DNA of 64,000 bases from Fibrella forsythiae (GCF_017353175.1 NZ_JAFMYW010000013.1:62001-126000); one strand, 5' to 3'; positions 9,918 to 19,945 are shown, counted from the stretch's first letter. Program-made: numbers and translations. Notes: generated by a model not told the origin, from the letters alone.

Positions 9918-10800
9918 ATGGCAGGTGTTTCCGTCCGCAAAATCATCCATATCGACATGGAGACCTTCTTATGTGTCGGTGGAGCAACGCGACAACCCGG
10001 CGTTGGGAGGTAAGCCCGTGGCGGTAGGCGATTCGCGGGAACGGGGTGCGCTGGCAGCGGCGAGTTACAAAGCCCGGGTTTTCGGCGTACGGTCGGCCAT
10101 GCCGTCGAGCACCGCCCGCCGCAAATGGCCAGATCTTTTGTTTGTAAAACCCTGTTTCGAGGTCTACAAGGCCGTTTCTCCGCAAATCCGATTCATTTTT
10201 GCAGCATACACGCCGCTCATCGAACCCATCTCGATGAAGCTTATCCTGATGTCACCGCGAACCAGTTGGGAATTTCGTCTGCCACCCAGATTGCCCGGGA
10301 AATCAAAGCCAGGAGTCTGGCAACCACCGGCCTGACCGCTTCGGCAGAGGCTTCATACAACAAGTTCCTGGCGAAACTCGCCTCCGGCCACAGTCAACCC
10401 GATGGTCTGTCTGTCAGTAAGCCGGACTAGCGTTTGTCGAATCGTTGCGCGTGGGCCAGTTTCATGGTATCGAGCTAGCCACGGTGGGCAAAATGAATCA
10501 GCTAGGTATAGCAACCGGCCTCTACCTCCGGCAGCAGACCGAGGCCTTTCTGGTACGGCATTTCGGCAAGATAGGCCACTTCTATCACGCCATTGCCATG
10601 CCATCGATGACAACCCAGTGAGGCCCGACCGGGAACATAAATCGGTCGGCTCCGAAACGACCTTCGCCACCGATCTATTCGAATGGGATGAGCTTACCGA
10701 CGGCCTCGACGGCTCGATCACTAACCTTTGGCAGGATTGCCAGCGCCTGAAAACAACCGGGCGAATGGATTTTCTACATTTGACTGGAGACAGGTTCTAA
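9918..10800 (+). pseudogene. dinB: DNA polymerase IV pseudogene (several frameshifts)
   Basis: The N-terminus reads VRKIIHIDMETF, the Y-family catalytic start, then shifts frame into YVSVEQRDNPALGGKPVAVG, and on to SYKARVFGVRSAMPS and FVKPCFEVYKAVS. A second shift leads to HLDEAYPDVTANQLGIS, SATQIAREIKA (the catalytic LDEAY block; Pol IV normally has SLDEAY). Later pieces appear in other frames: QQTEAFLVRHFGKIGHFY, then DDNPVRPDREHKSVGSETTF and FATDLFEWDELTD. At least three or four frameshifts separate the blocks, part of the thumb region is missing, and the little-finger domain is lost after about 10800. Intact Pol IV is about 350-400 residues and performs translesion synthesis. This copy cannot make a full protein. 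Confidence 0.9.
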
Positions 10801-11940
10801 GCACATTGTGGGACAAACTAAAAGGTACCCATGAAAAAAGGCGTGTGTTCGACGAGAGGTTTAAAAAATGCCCCGCGCCGACGGACCGGTTGAGTTATCC
10901 CATGCAAACTGAATACTTGACATGTCCAGGAAACGTTTATTGAGCTGCATGACGTTGAGCCAGGATCGCCGCCATGACCCACCCTTGCGCCACCTTGTTA
11001 AAATGATAACACCCCCCTTGCCAAGTCAATTGTTCATCGTCAAAAAACTGTTTAACAGGGAGTTTTCGCTATTGATAACCCGTCTTGACCTCGTAAAGTA
11101 TAGCTTCAACTAGAGCGGTCATATTTACTATGATGCGTATATCCCGTTAGTCTACAATTAGATGCGGCAGAATCCGGAGTGGGATGATAGTTTATCTAAA
11201 ATTTCCAATACGTGAGTTAATTTGAGTGTAGCGACTAAAATTTCGCACTTCGACGGAAGTTTTTTTTCATTAGCCTAAACAACTTCATCGTTACAATAAG
11301 CAGGTGTCCGAAGCATAGAACGTATAAACTACCTCAGAATTAGCAGACGTTCTTTTCATGTAACAGTCACGTAGACCGGGATAGCTGAGTTACTTGGCAC
11401 GGGTTCTCGAATCAGGCAAAAAACCACTAACGATCGCTGAATTATGGGACAATGTTTATAAGTAGTTGATGTACGAATTTACGAATGCCGCCTTCATTAT
11501 TGGCTTAGACAAGTACTATGTTTAGTCAGATTAAAAAATAATCAGTCAACCAATCTATTTGGTTGAAAAAGCGCGTAGCGTAGCGAAATGGATTGGTTAT
11601 CACTCTTTTATGCTACACTTAAACGATAGCTGGAAATAGCATAGAAAAGTCGAAATGCAAGAGAAATGGTGCTACCCTACCGGCTGTAGCCAGATACCAG
11701 CCCAAACAGTAGTTAGATAGTGAACGTACCTAACTGAAACTAGTGGACCAGTTTACCGTCTTTTGCATTACAATCAGTCACAGAGTTCTACGCAGTTACT
11801 TGCGAAAACGACACAAAAACTTATGCACATATTTCTGACGAAAATCGGTCGCAATAGGCGTGCGAGAATTGAATAAAAGCGGGCAAGTTGGCGACGAACC
11901 TCTGTTTATGTACACGAACTGCAAGAGGATCTCCTATCAG
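10801..11940. other. Gene-free region downstream of dinB pseudogene
   Basis: About 1.1 kb with only short, unconvincing frames. A stretch at 11390-11470 reads in one frame as YLARVLESGKKPLTIAELW and then stops, which looks like the tail of a lost gene that I cannot identify. An imperfect inverted repeat (8-bp arms near 11548 and 11591) surrounds a GCGTAGCGTAGCG segment. The region appears to be decayed DNA continuing from the broken dinB. Confidence 0.45.
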
Positions 11941-13896
11941 TCAATAGGTGTTGGGGACGCGGCGATAGGCCGGATTTGTTAACTCGGCTACAGTCTTTGT
12001 TGTAGGCAAGGTAAGCGTAAATGTGGTGCCGACTGCGGGCGAACTCTCGACCAGTATGCGGCCCCGATTACGCTTCGTAAACTGACTGATTAAAACCAGC
12101 CCCAGCCCTACGCCAGTCTGTCCGGGTTGAGCGTTGGTATGATCTGCCAGCATATGCCTTATCATTACCAGTTGCCGCAAATTCATGCCATTCCCTGTAT
12201 CCTTAATATAAATAGTGATCGCCTGCGAATCAGTCTGAGTGGCTTCGATTCGTATGCTTCCTCCCTTCTGGCTCATCGATTTGAGAGCATTATCGATCAG
12301 ATTACGAAAAATTAAGTCAATAGCATTTGAGTCTGCGAAGATATAAAAGTGGTCAGGGCAGGTAATTGAAAACGTAACCGGATACTTATAGGAAAGGCTC
12401 TCAAATAACCCAATGACTTCATTCAGTTTTGGTAGCAATGCGATCGTCTCAGGATGATAAGGTAGCTCGTCACGCTGCGAGAGTGCCCACCGAAGCAGGT
12501 TATCGAGCAAAAGCTGAATCTTATAACCAGCTTCATCAATGGCCTGAGACAGCGTTTCAATCGCCTCATACCGGTGTGTTTTAAGGTAATAGCTAACCAG
12601 CTTATTCATGCCATGAAACGTGTGCATGGGGCGACGCAGATCATGAGCGATAATACTGAAAAAGCGTTCTCGTGACTGGGTTAAGGCTTTAAGCTGCCGA
12701 TTCGCTTCTCGGAGCTGGTTTACCAGTACGCCAAAAAACAGGGCTACGATAACAACTATAGCTAAAGCCAGTACCATCATGCGTTGCTGCTCGTCGGCGT
12801 CATGCTGCTGTTGCTGTAGTTTCTGAATTTGTATCTGTTTACGCTCAAACTCAAATCGGCTTTCAACCTCAAGCATTTTCTGACTATTTTCAACCTCTTC
12901 AGCCAAATTCACATACTTAAAAACACTATCTGAATAAGCGAGTGCATCAGCCATGTTTCCCTGTTGAGTGGCAGCTACTTTCAGGTTGATATAGAATTCA
13001 CGGAGATATTGGTAATTCTTTGGTTCATAGCGCCTAATGATTGCAATTCCGCTATTACAGTACATTACACAAGCCGTGTATCGTTTCAACCTTTTGCAAT
13101 CAGTTGACATATTATAATACATCACCATCAGCTCCTGAAACTGACCCTCATGAAGGCTGGCTACTATTTTTCTATTTTCCAAGTATGATTCCTCTATCCG
13201 TCCTTGAAGAAATAAGCTTATCGACAAATCTATTCTAACCCGAAGTTCAGCATATCGGAGCGATGGCTTTTCTTTTGTTTTTTGCAAAACTTCTGTCATA
13301 AGTTGCTCCATATACTTTGCATATTTTTGCTCTGTCAAAGACTTAGACTGGGCAATTTTTCCTTGCAAATAATCGTGATCATTATCAGATATCTTCAACA
13401 GTTTTTTTAGTTCATTTGCGTATTCTTTTTCAAAAAAATCTTCTTTAATTATAGAATCTCCGAACGTATCGTATTGTATCTGAACCAGGAGGGCATATAC
13501 ATGAATTAGGCCGGAAATATCATTTGCAGATTGGAATAGATCAAGTGCCTGTTTTATATATTGAATAGATGCATAAACTCGTTTTTTGTTATGGTATTGA
13601 TATCCATTCAGGTAGTAATATACAGCGCGTGCTGCCGGAATATTATATTTTTTCGTTAACCGATTAATCTCAACAAGGTTCGTACCTATTTTACCAGAAT
13701 ATTCCCAGGTATAGGTACGTTCCAGATGAATTAAGTTCTTTAATCGGGATACTGAAGGTTTGGGATTATCCCTTATCCATTTCTCCAGGCTATCTACATT
13801 ATTAACAGGGTACGTATCTGAGAATTTAAATGATTGCGCGAAGGCAAATTCAGTTGATAACCAGAAAAAAAGAAGCAATTTTACGGCAAGCCTCAT
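11941..13896 (-). CDS. Membrane sensor histidine kinase with helical-repeat sensor domain
   Basis: The order is a signal peptide (residues 1-20, ending EFAFAQ), a mostly helical sensor region of about 340 residues resembling TPR-type periplasmic sensors, a transmembrane helix (MMVLALAIVVIVALFFGVLV, about 375-395), a short coiled linker, a HisKA domain with the phospho-acceptor His in FFSIIAHDLRRP (about H418), and a C-terminal HATPase_c domain with N box (NLIDNALKS), G1 (DTGNGM) and G2 (GVGLGL). It is the second gene of a minus-strand pair, 23 bp after the LytTR regulator at 13920-14606, so the two probably form a two-component system transcribed from upstream of 14606. The signal is not predictable from the sequence. 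Confidence 0.9.
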   Translation of the reverse strand: MRLAVKLLLFFWLSTEFAFAQSFKFSDTYPVNNVDSLEKWIRDNPKPSVSRLKNLIHLERTYTWEYSGKIGTNLVEINRLTKKYNIPAARAVYYYLNGYQYHNKKRVYASIQYIKQALDLFQSANDISGLIHVYALLVQIQYDTFGDSIIKEDFFEKEYANELKKLLKISDNDHDYLQGKIAQSKSLTEQKYAKYMEQLMTEVLQKTKEKPSLRYAELRVRIDLSISLFLQGRIEESYLENRKIVASLHEGQFQELMVMYYNMSTDCKRLKRYTACVMYCNSGIAIIRRYEPKNYQYLREFYINLKVAATQQGNMADALAYSDSVFKYVNLAEEVENSQKMLEVESRFEFERKQIQIQKLQQQQHDADEQQRMMVLALAIVVIVALFFGVLVNQLREANRQLKALTQSRERFFSIIAHDLRRPMHTFHGMNKLVSYYLKTHRYEAIETLSQAIDEAGYKIQLLLDNLLRWALSQRDELPYHPETIALLPKLNEVIGLFESLSYKYPVTFSITCPDHFYIFADSNAIDLIFRNLIDNALKSMSQKGGSIRIEATQTDSQAITIYIKDTGNGMNLRQLVMIRHMLADHTNAQPGQTGVGLGLVLISQFTKRNRGRILVESSPAVGTTFTLTLPTTKTVAELTNPAYRRVPNTY

Positions 13897-13919
13897 ATGT
13901 ACTCAAAAAAAGCGTAAAG

Positions 13920-14606
13920 TTATTCATTTATATTATTCAGTAATTCTTTCCGATACATACGGCCAATGGGAAAGTGTACGCCATTAACATTTACTCGAGA
14001 CTCGCTCAAATCTATTCGGTTGATAAAATCTTTATTGATTATGTATGTCTTATGAATCTGAACAAAACGTAAATCCAACTGCGATAACACACTTTTAAGT
14101 GCTCTTTTCAGCAGATATTTTCGATCTACCAGATGGATCATCGTATAATTGCCCTGGGCTTCAACATGCACAACGGTTGAATAAGGCAACACTATCTTTT
14201 GCCTGTGCTTACCCACAACTGTTAAACCCTTAACCATTGGCTTAAAGGATTGCCTGGGTTGGTTCAGCATGTTCTCAATCAGGGCTACTAAAGAATAATC
14301 GTGGAAAGGTTTTACTAAAAAACTGCTATTTGGCAGTTGCAACGCTTCCTGTAGAAACTCATGATTAGCGTAGCCAGTAATAAATATGACTGGGTACGTT
14401 CTGTTATCCGATTGGAATAAATTAAAAGAAATCTGTTTATTCAGCGACACATCAGAAACAACTATGTCTGGTTGGTTATGCTCTAAATACACCAGCGCTT
14501 CATCATATGTAGCTAGTTCAACAATTGTTGAGTTGGTAAACTGTTCTGCGATCATGCGGAGGTTCAATCGCCAAATCGGATCATCTTCAAGCAAAAGGAT
14601 TGTCAT
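13920..14606 (-). CDS. LytTR-family response regulator
   Basis: Residues 1-120 form a CheY-like receiver: acidic pair EDD at 7-9, phospho-acceptor D52 in DIVVSDVSLN, conserved T/S region ITGY and Lys in LVKPF. Residues about 125-225 form a LytTR DNA-binding domain with the typical IVHVEAQGNYTMIH and FVQIHKTYIINKDFI motifs. The length of 228 aa is normal. It is the first gene of the pair with the histidine kinase at 11941-13896. Its target genes are not identifiable here; 1 kb of gene-poor DNA lies directly upstream. Confidence 0.93.
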   Translation of the reverse strand: MTILLLEDDPIWRLNLRMIAEQFTNSTIVELATYDEALVYLEHNQPDIVVSDVSLNKQISFNLFQSDNRTYPVIFITGYANHEFLQEALQLPNSSFLVKPFHDYSLVALIENMLNQPRQSFKPMVKGLTVVGKHRQKIVLPYSTVVHVEAQGNYTMIHLVDRKYLLKRALKSVLSQLDLRFVQIHKTYIINKDFINRIDLSESRVNVNGVHFPIGRMYRKELLNNINE

Positions 14607-15607
14607 AAAACGCTTAATTTATTATCTATCTTCTTGTCAAAGCATAGATAAATGTCCCTTGGTCACTCATTCCTACTAGTGGAAGACAGGCTGAAATGGT
14701 TGCTCAACCCAATAAGTATTAATACAGACATTCGCTGTTTCCCTCCACTGAACTGATTTAATTATTACTTACGATAGTCAATAGTGTTGTATTAATTGTG
14801 AATCAAACTTGTCACAAAGCTTCGTTTCTAAGTTTCTAATTCATGAGCGATAAATCTATCAGCAAACAGAGGAAGTAAATCATGTGTGCACACTCTTGCT
14901 TAATTTAATTTAGCTAATACTAATAAACGGCAAAAAGCGGTGACGAACAACACGCAATTGTATTTAATTCATTTTTTCTTCATAAATACATAAAATTGTT
15001 TGTCTATGGCTGATTATTTTATACGTATATACATCAAAAATAGACCTAAGTTTACCTTCTGTAACAAACAGAAAATATATACAATATAGATTAATCTACT
15101 ATGTCTATAGTCTAATTATTATATTCCTGGAAATTATTCTCTACTGCTGGTACTTACAGATTATGCCGGCAAACCAAAAAAATAACTTACCAAAATTATC
15201 AGTTTATGATTTAAGAAAACTACGCAGTTACCGACAGCTAAAACAGTTGACAGATCGTTGCTCGCAAACTAACATATCATCGATGTCAATTATGATTTAA
15301 AACTGCCGGAAGCGAAGTATGAATTGCGCTTACGCTTGTTTCATCCAATTGATAGTAATGCAAATTAGTATACCAGTCAACATAACGTTGACTAGTATAC
15401 GTCGATAGTTACGTTTTCAAACTCCTATTCTCCACGTAGGCACTTAGCGAGAGTAGTAGGTAGTTGCTAACGGGCATAGCAACAACACTTCAGCTCTGTT
15501 TCAGGATACACTGCCAACCTGTCTTCTTCGCGTTCATCGGCTTGATAATGGTCTTGAAAGCATTCACCGAGCGCCCTAAGGCCCGCATGAGCTGACTTCT
15601 TATCATT
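14607..15607. other. AT-rich gene-free region upstream of LytTR regulator
   Basis: About 1 kb with no coding frame that I can support; the short minus-strand frame at 15467-15667 has no recognisable content. The composition is strongly AT-rich from 14740 to 15270. It should contain the promoter for the LytTR/kinase pair and one clear palindrome at 15368-15400. Confidence 0.45.
15368..15400. repeat. Near-perfect 14-bp palindrome, operator- or terminator-like
   Basis: The arms at 15368-15381 and 15387-15400 are complementary at 13 of 14 positions around a 5-nt spacer, each ending in GTATAC. No T-tract follows, so a protein-binding site is as likely as a terminator. It stands alone in the gene-free stretch, about 200 bp before the DabB-like remnant. 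Confidence 0.4.
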
Positions 15608-16016
15608 ATGAACCATTTCTGGGTAGCGCTGGCCATTTCGTTCAACGAGCAATTCCACTACACACAAACACTGCTGTACCTGAGCGGGCTAGCTACTGGT
15701 TTCATCTGCATTAGCCGAATCAAGTCACTTGAGAAAGATATCAACCTCGACCAGTTTCATGGACACTCATTGAAGCGATCCAAGCTGGCGTTCATTTTTT
15801 CCTGGCCTGTCTGGGCGTAACTGGTTTCCTAATCACCTCTACATTTATTGTGCAGATCTGATTTTCGGCCACATGCTTGAAAAGCAGATCATTTTGGCCC
15901 TTTTCGTATCACTGAGCTTCATCCTTGACGGACTAGCCATCATCCGTATATACGCCCTCATCTTTCTGGGGCCATACGTGAAGTCGATCTACGAAACGGC
16001 CTATCGGTCATCTTGA
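15608..16016 (+). pseudogene. Remnant of DabB/NuoL-like proton-conducting membrane subunit
   Basis: Frame 1 reads LLYLSGLATGFICISRIKS then INLDQFHGHSLKRSKLAF, typical of the C-terminal part of Proton_antipo_M (NuoL/DabB-like) subunits found beside DUF2309 (DabA) proteins. A shift follows, giving ACLGVTGFLITSTFI. A further shift gives DLIFGHMLEKQIILALF, LSFILDGLAIIRIYA, and a terminal ETAYRSS stop at 16016. The N-terminal two thirds of a normal subunit is absent. The identification rests on remembered family motifs (FHGH, GVTGFPITPTFIGEDL, DGLAIIRIYA). No DabA remnant was found in the window. Confidence 0.6.
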
Positions 16017-16204
16017 CCTGAAACTTTTCCCCGACAGGCCGTTTATCTGACATTAATGCTAATAACTGCCTTAAAATCAAGGCACTATCAGAAAAGAAGG
16101 GCATACCTTTACTCTCATTTGAATTTAGGATTAAAGACCCCTTAACAGGCCAAAGTGACCTTCGTGGCACTACCAAATAACGACAAACGAACTAAACAAA
16201 TCAC

Positions 16205-16768
16205 ATGGAAACAGTGGCCAAACCGAGTACCCATTTTGTTCCTGCGAACGGTCTCGCGGGCATAAAAGAGATCTGGCAATCAGACCTGATTTCGGGCTTT
16301 CAGGTGTCGCTTATTGCCCCTGAGTCTCGGTATTGCATCGGCCAGCAACTTTCCGCCTATTATGGGTGTGCCCTGTTGATTGGTAGCGCCGTCGGCATCG
16401 TCACTGAGTTTATTATTCAGTTGGTAATGGGTTTACCGGTAAACTATCTGTTCAATCCGGTTCAGACGCTTGAGTCAGATGGTAAAAACCACACCCTGAC
16501 GATCAAAGGCGCGGCTTTATTTACCAATTACCTCTCGATCAAAAAACAGCTGGATTTAAGTCCACAGGAAGCCGGTCAGCATGTCATCGTTGACCTGCAC
16601 CACGCCAGGTACGTCGACCACACGGTGATGAAGAACCTGCACAACTACGAGCGCGATTTTAAACTGGCGGCGATTTTCACGTCATTAATCCGGACGAGTA
16701 CAGGCCAATGTCGCTCCACCCACTGGCTGCCCGTCGTAAACTATAAAATGTCTAGTCAATCTCACTGA
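16205..16768 (+). pseudogene. SulP-family anion transporter remnant with internal deletion
   Basis: The N-terminus GLAGIKEIWQSDLISGFQV is a SulP opening. It continues in another frame as LLPLSLGIASASNFPPIMG, the next SulP block. The frame then jumps directly to the end of the transporter (IQLVMGLPVNYLFNPVQ) and a STAS domain (VIVDLHHARYVDHTVMKNL). A third shift ends it as RPMSLHPLAARRKL. Intact SulP proteins are about 500-570 residues with 10-14 membrane helices, and most of the membrane domain is deleted here. SulP members move sulfate or bicarbonate. Lying beside the DabB-like remnant, this one may belong to a lost inorganic-carbon uptake locus (inference). Confidence 0.7.
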
Positions 16769-16829
16769 TTGACAAACCCATAAAAAAGGGAGACACGGTC
16801 AATGTCTCCCTTTTTTATGGGTTTGTCAA
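16769..16829. terminator. Bidirectional terminator, perfect 26-bp hairpin
   Basis: The arms 16769-16794 and 16804-16829 are perfectly complementary around a 9-nt loop, with internal A6/T6 runs on each arm. It separates the plus-strand SulP remnant from the minus-strand small-protein gene ending at 16841, so it can serve both directions. Confidence 0.85.
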
Positions 16830-16840
16830 GTTTAAAGAAC

Positions 16841-17077
16841 CTATGGATTCTTCATCGCTTTGGCTTCTTTTTTAGCCTCTTTTGCTGCCTTCTTACTATC
16901 CTTAGCCATATCTTTTGCCATACCGTTGTCATTGGTACCGGCTTCATGTTTCATTTTACGAGCCTCTTTTTTGGCCATTTTCGCTTCTTTCTTGGCAGCT
17001 TTAGCTGCGTCGTCCTGAGCAAACGAAACCGACGTACCTGCAATGAGGAGCGCGGCAAACAAGATCAACTTTTTCAT
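16841..17077 (-). CDS. Small secreted Lys/Ala-rich protein, copy 1
   Basis: 78 residues: signal peptide MKKLILFAALLIAGTSVSFA, then a highly charged helical mature part made of KK-E-A-K type repeats (AAKKEAKMAKKEARKMKHEAG). It is a close paralogue of the 76-residue product at 17236-17466: same signal peptide style, and a shared KKEAR-x-MKHEAG block. The function is unknown; the composition suggests a periplasmic or surface, extended-helix, DNA- or metal-binding peptide (inference). Each copy is followed by its own strong hairpin, so the two are probably expressed as separate units. Confidence 0.8.
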   Translation of the reverse strand: MKKLILFAALLIAGTSVSFAQDDAAKAAKKEAKMAKKEARKMKHEAGTNDNGMAKDMAKDSKKAAKEAKKEAKAMKNP

Positions 17078-17169
17078 AACCTGAGTTTGGTTTGTTTTCC
17101 TATTAACTACTCAGTCTATAGACTTGTTATTAAAAATTTGTTAACCTGTTCGGTTTGTATTCGTAGGGC

Positions 17170-17217
17170 TAAACAAGCAAAAGGGAAGGCCATTTGGCCT
17201 TCCCTTTTGCTTGTTTA
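17170..17217. terminator. Terminator hairpin, 23-bp stem
   Basis: The arms are 17170-17192 and 17195-17217 with a 2-nt loop; the outer part is A/T-rich and the core is GGGAAGGCCA. It lies 19 bp after the stop of the small-protein gene at 17236-17466 (minus strand) and upstream of the paralogue, so each copy has its own terminator. Confidence 0.85.
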
Positions 17218-17235
17218 AAGAAATCAGGGATAACG

Positions 17236-17466
17236 CTAATTCGTCGTCATCTTGACTTCTTTCTTCATATGTTTGGCTTGTTTCTTGGTTTCCTTAGCTA
17301 CATTTTTAGCTACCTTGTCGTCAACTTTACCCGCCTCATGTTTCATGTGCCGGGCTTCTTTCTTAACCATTTTTGCGCTCTGTTTCGCAACCTTAACGCT
17401 GTCTTGTGCAACTGATACCGACGTACCTGCAACAAGTAATGCGGCAACCATAATTAGCTTTTTCAT
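17236..17466 (-). CDS. Small secreted Lys-rich protein, copy 2
   Basis: 76 residues with signal peptide MKKLIMVAALLVAGTSVSVA and a Lys-rich helical mature part (MVKKEARHMKHEAGK). It is a tandem paralogue of the gene at 16841-17077. Compared with copy 1, the Ala-rich repeats are partly replaced by Val and Thr, and a DDKVAKNVAKETKKQ segment replaces the central NDNGMAKDMAKD. The role is unknown. prfC lies just upstream (stop at 17559) on the same strand. Confidence 0.8.
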   Translation of the reverse strand: MKKLIMVAALLVAGTSVSVAQDSVKVAKQSAKMVKKEARHMKHEAGKVDDKVAKNVAKETKKQAKHMKKEVKMTTN

Positions 17467-17558
17467 ACGGAGTGATTGGTTTATTACCAGCTAAACAAGC
17501 AATCACTCAAGAAAGCCGAAATTCCGCTTAAACGGCCTTCAAGCACGCTGGAACAACC

Positions 17559-19151
17559 TTATACCATTTCCGTTTTAAACTCAGATGTTTTGTGGAATGT
17601 AATAGCCGGATTGTTATCCTGATTCATCCTCAGCATCCAGTCTGACTCGGCCAGGAATACCGGATTCTGGTCTTTGTCGTAGGCAACCTGATTGCCCTTC
17701 AGTCGAATAAACTCGTTTAGTTTCACCTTGTCATCGGCAGTGATCCAGCAGGCGCGACTTGTATTAAGCGGCACCCAACGGCATTTTGCGCCATATTCGT
17801 GTTCAAGGCGGTACTGAATTACTTCAAACTGAAGTTCACCTACTGTACCAACGATTTTACGGTTACCCAGCGCCAGCGTAAACAATTGAGCTACGCCCTC
17901 GTCGGTAAGCTGTTGAATACCTTTGTCGAGCTGCTTGGTCTTCATCGGATCGAGGTTAACCAGCTCTTTGAATAACTCCGGAGAGAAACTCGGAATACCC
18001 TGATACTGAAAATCTTCCCCTTCTGTCAGCGTGTCACCGATCTTGAACGTACCTGTATCGTACAGACCAATTACATCGCCGGGGAACCCTTCATCGACAA
18101 CCGCCTTTGCATCGGCCATAAAGCTGAAGGGACTGGAGAAACGAACATCTTTATCAAGGCGTGTATGGTGGTAAAACTTGCCCCGTTCGAACAAACCCGA
18201 GCAGACCCGCAAAAAGGCAATCCGGTCGCGGTGACGCGGGTCAAGATTGGCGTGGATCTTAAATACAAACCCACTGAACTTGCTTTCTTCCGGTTCTACA
18301 ACTCGCTTATCAGTTGGACGGGCAATGGGTTCAGGCGAAACCTGACAGAATCCGTCAAGCAATTCTTTCACGCCAAAGTTATTCACGGCCGACCCGAAGA
18401 ATACCGGTGCTATTTTACCAGCCCGGTACGCAGCCACGTCAAACGGATCGTACACGCCCTCAATCAGTTCCACGTCTTCGCGTAACTGGTTGGCATCGCG
18501 GGTACTTACCTTCTCGTCAAGCAATGGATCATTGATATCGATGGGAAGCACATCATCTTCTACTTTGGTTTTATTGACCCGGAAGAAATATAACTTTTTC
18601 TCGTAAAGGCTATATACGCCCTTAAAGTCAGAGCCCATATTTACAGGCCATGTCAGAGGACGTACCCGGATATTCAGCTTCTCTTCCAGCTCATCCAGCA
18701 GATCAAACGGATTGCGGCCTTCGCGGTCCATTTTATTCACAAAAATGATCACCGGCGTATCGCGCATCCGGCACACTTCCATCAGCCGCTCGGTCTGCTC
18801 TTCTACACCCTTTACACAGTCAATTACCAGAATGACACTGTCTACAGCTGTCAGCGTACGATACGTATCCTCGGCAAAGTCCTTGTGACCAGGCGTATCG
18901 AGAATATTGATCTTCTTTCCGTCATAGTCGAAGGTCATCACCGAGGTAGCCACGGAGATACCCCGCTGCTTCTCGATCTCCATGAAATCGGAAGTAGCCG
19001 ACTTCTTGATTTTATTAGATTTTACAGCCCCGGCGGTTTGAATGGCTCCGCCAAAAAGCAGCAGTTTTTCGGTCAGTGTGGTTTTGCCGGCATCGGGGTG
19101 GCTGATGATGGCGAAGGTCCGCCGACGGGCAATTTCCTGCTCTCTGTTCAT
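17559..19151 (-). CDS. prfC: Peptide chain release factor 3
   Basis: A 530-residue translational GTPase that recycles RF1/RF2 from the ribosome after termination. G1 is HPDAGKTT near residue 18, G3 is DTPGHKDF, G4 is NKMD. The switch region [12 protein letters not shown] follows the EIEKQ segment that is diagnostic of RF3 as opposed to EF-G. The C-terminal RF3 block [15 protein letters not shown] is intact and the length matches the family. A -7-like TACCTTTG lies just upstream on the minus strand (19178-19185), giving a very short leader. It appears to be a single-gene unit. Confidence 0.97.
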   Translation of the reverse strand: MNREQEIARRRTFAIISHPDAGKTTLTEKLLLFGGAIQTAGAVKSNKIKKSATSDFMEIEKQRGISVATSVMTFDYDGKKINILDTPGHKDFAEDTYRTLTAVDSVILVIDCVKGVEEQTERLMEVCRMRDTPVIIFVNKMDREGRNPFDLLDELEEKLNIRVRPLTWPVNMGSDFKGVYSLYEKKLYFFRVNKTKVEDDVLPIDINDPLLDEKVSTRDANQLREDVELIEGVYDPFDVAAYRAGKIAPVFFGSAVNNFGVKELLDGFCQVSPEPIARPTDKRVVEPEESKFSGFVFKIHANLDPRHRDRIAFLRVCSGLFERGKFYHHTRLDKDVRFSSPFSFMADAKAVVDEGFPGDVIGLYDTGTFKIGDTLTEGEDFQYQGIPSFSPELFKELVNLDPMKTKQLDKGIQQLTDEGVAQLFTLALGNRKIVGTVGELQFEVIQYRLEHEYGAKCRWVPLNTSRACWITADDKVKLNEFIRLKGNQVAYDKDQNPVFLAESDWMLRMNQDNNPAITFHKTSEFKTEMV

Positions 19152-19177
19152 TTAGTACTTTTCTAAGAATCAGGCTA

Positions 19178-19185
19178 CAAAGGTA
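19178..19185 (-). promoter_or_regulatory. Putative -7 element of prfC promoter (TAnnTTTG type)
   Basis: The minus strand reads TACCTTTG, matching the Bacteroidota sigma -7 consensus TAnnTTTG. It ends 26 bp upstream of the prfC start codon. No good TTTG -33 box is visible at the usual spacing. Confidence 0.5.
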
Positions 19186-19364
19186 CAAAAAAAGGAGGAG
19201 AAAAGGGACCCGGATTAGCACCGTAACCTGCACAGAAAACCGATTACCTTTTATGATGGGTTCCCAAACCCGCAGCTACATCCGTGTTGCCCTACAGATA
19301 AAATCGCTAAACCTCAACCTGGAAATCCCGTTTATCAGATCAATCAACCAAAACACACAACGTT

Positions 19365-19859
19365 ATGAAAAAGATGACTTACGCGGCCACTATGCTGGCC
19401 ATCATGCTGGGTACGTTCCAGTTTAGCTGTGAATCGAAAACAGAGAATAAGGCCGAAGACGTAGCCGAAGCCAAACAGGAAGTGGTGAACGCTCAGGTAG
19501 AAGGCGAGACCAAAGAAGAAGTAATGAACAAGCAAGCCGATCTGGATTCGGCCCGGAAAGACTTCAAGAAAACCTGGGATGCTGACCGCGACGACATGCG
19601 TAAGGAGTTGAACGCCGAAATCGAAGATATCGACGAAAAAACAGCTAAATACGAGCGTGATCTGAAAACGGCTACGGGTGCTGCGAAGACAAAACTTACC
19701 GCTGGGTTATCCACTTTGAAAAAAGAGCGCGCCACGATGACTGGTTTACTTAAGGAAATTGACCAGGTGACAGCCGCCAGCTGGACTAAAACCAAGCAGG
19801 CCATTGAAACGGTTAAAGACGGAGTTGATGATCGCGTAGACGCACTGGACGCCTATTAA
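19365..19859 (+). CDS. Lipoprotein with charged coiled-coil
   Basis: 164 residues. Residues 1-22 are a lipoprotein signal peptide with lipobox-like FQFSC, Cys22 being the likely acylation site. The rest is a charged helix-rich region (SARKDFKKTWDADRDDMRKE, then DEKTAKYERDLKTATGAAKT). No known domain is recognised. It is probably anchored in the inner or outer membrane facing the periplasm. It is followed by a weak terminator at 19946-19973. Confidence 0.75.
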   Translation: MKKMTYAATMLAIMLGTFQFSCESKTENKAEDVAEAKQEVVNAQVEGETKEEVMNKQADLDSARKDFKKTWDADRDDMRKELNAEIEDIDEKTAKYERDLKTATGAAKTKLTAGLSTLKKERATMTGLLKEIDQVTAASWTKTKQAIETVKDGVDDRVDALDAY

Positions 19860-19945
19860 TAAAGAGCGAGCAGAGGCGTTACTTCTCACTACCTACGCAT
19901 TCTTATTGAGTAGTGTAAGCATCGATTCCAGCAAATGGATTAATT

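Noticed and set aside
9943-10721. Minus-strand ORFs across the dinB remnant
   Set aside because: They are antisense to recognisable Pol IV blocks and show no motifs of their own.
10922-11113. Short ORF downstream of dinB as possible transposase remnant
   Set aside because: No transposase motif, terminal repeat or target duplication was visible.
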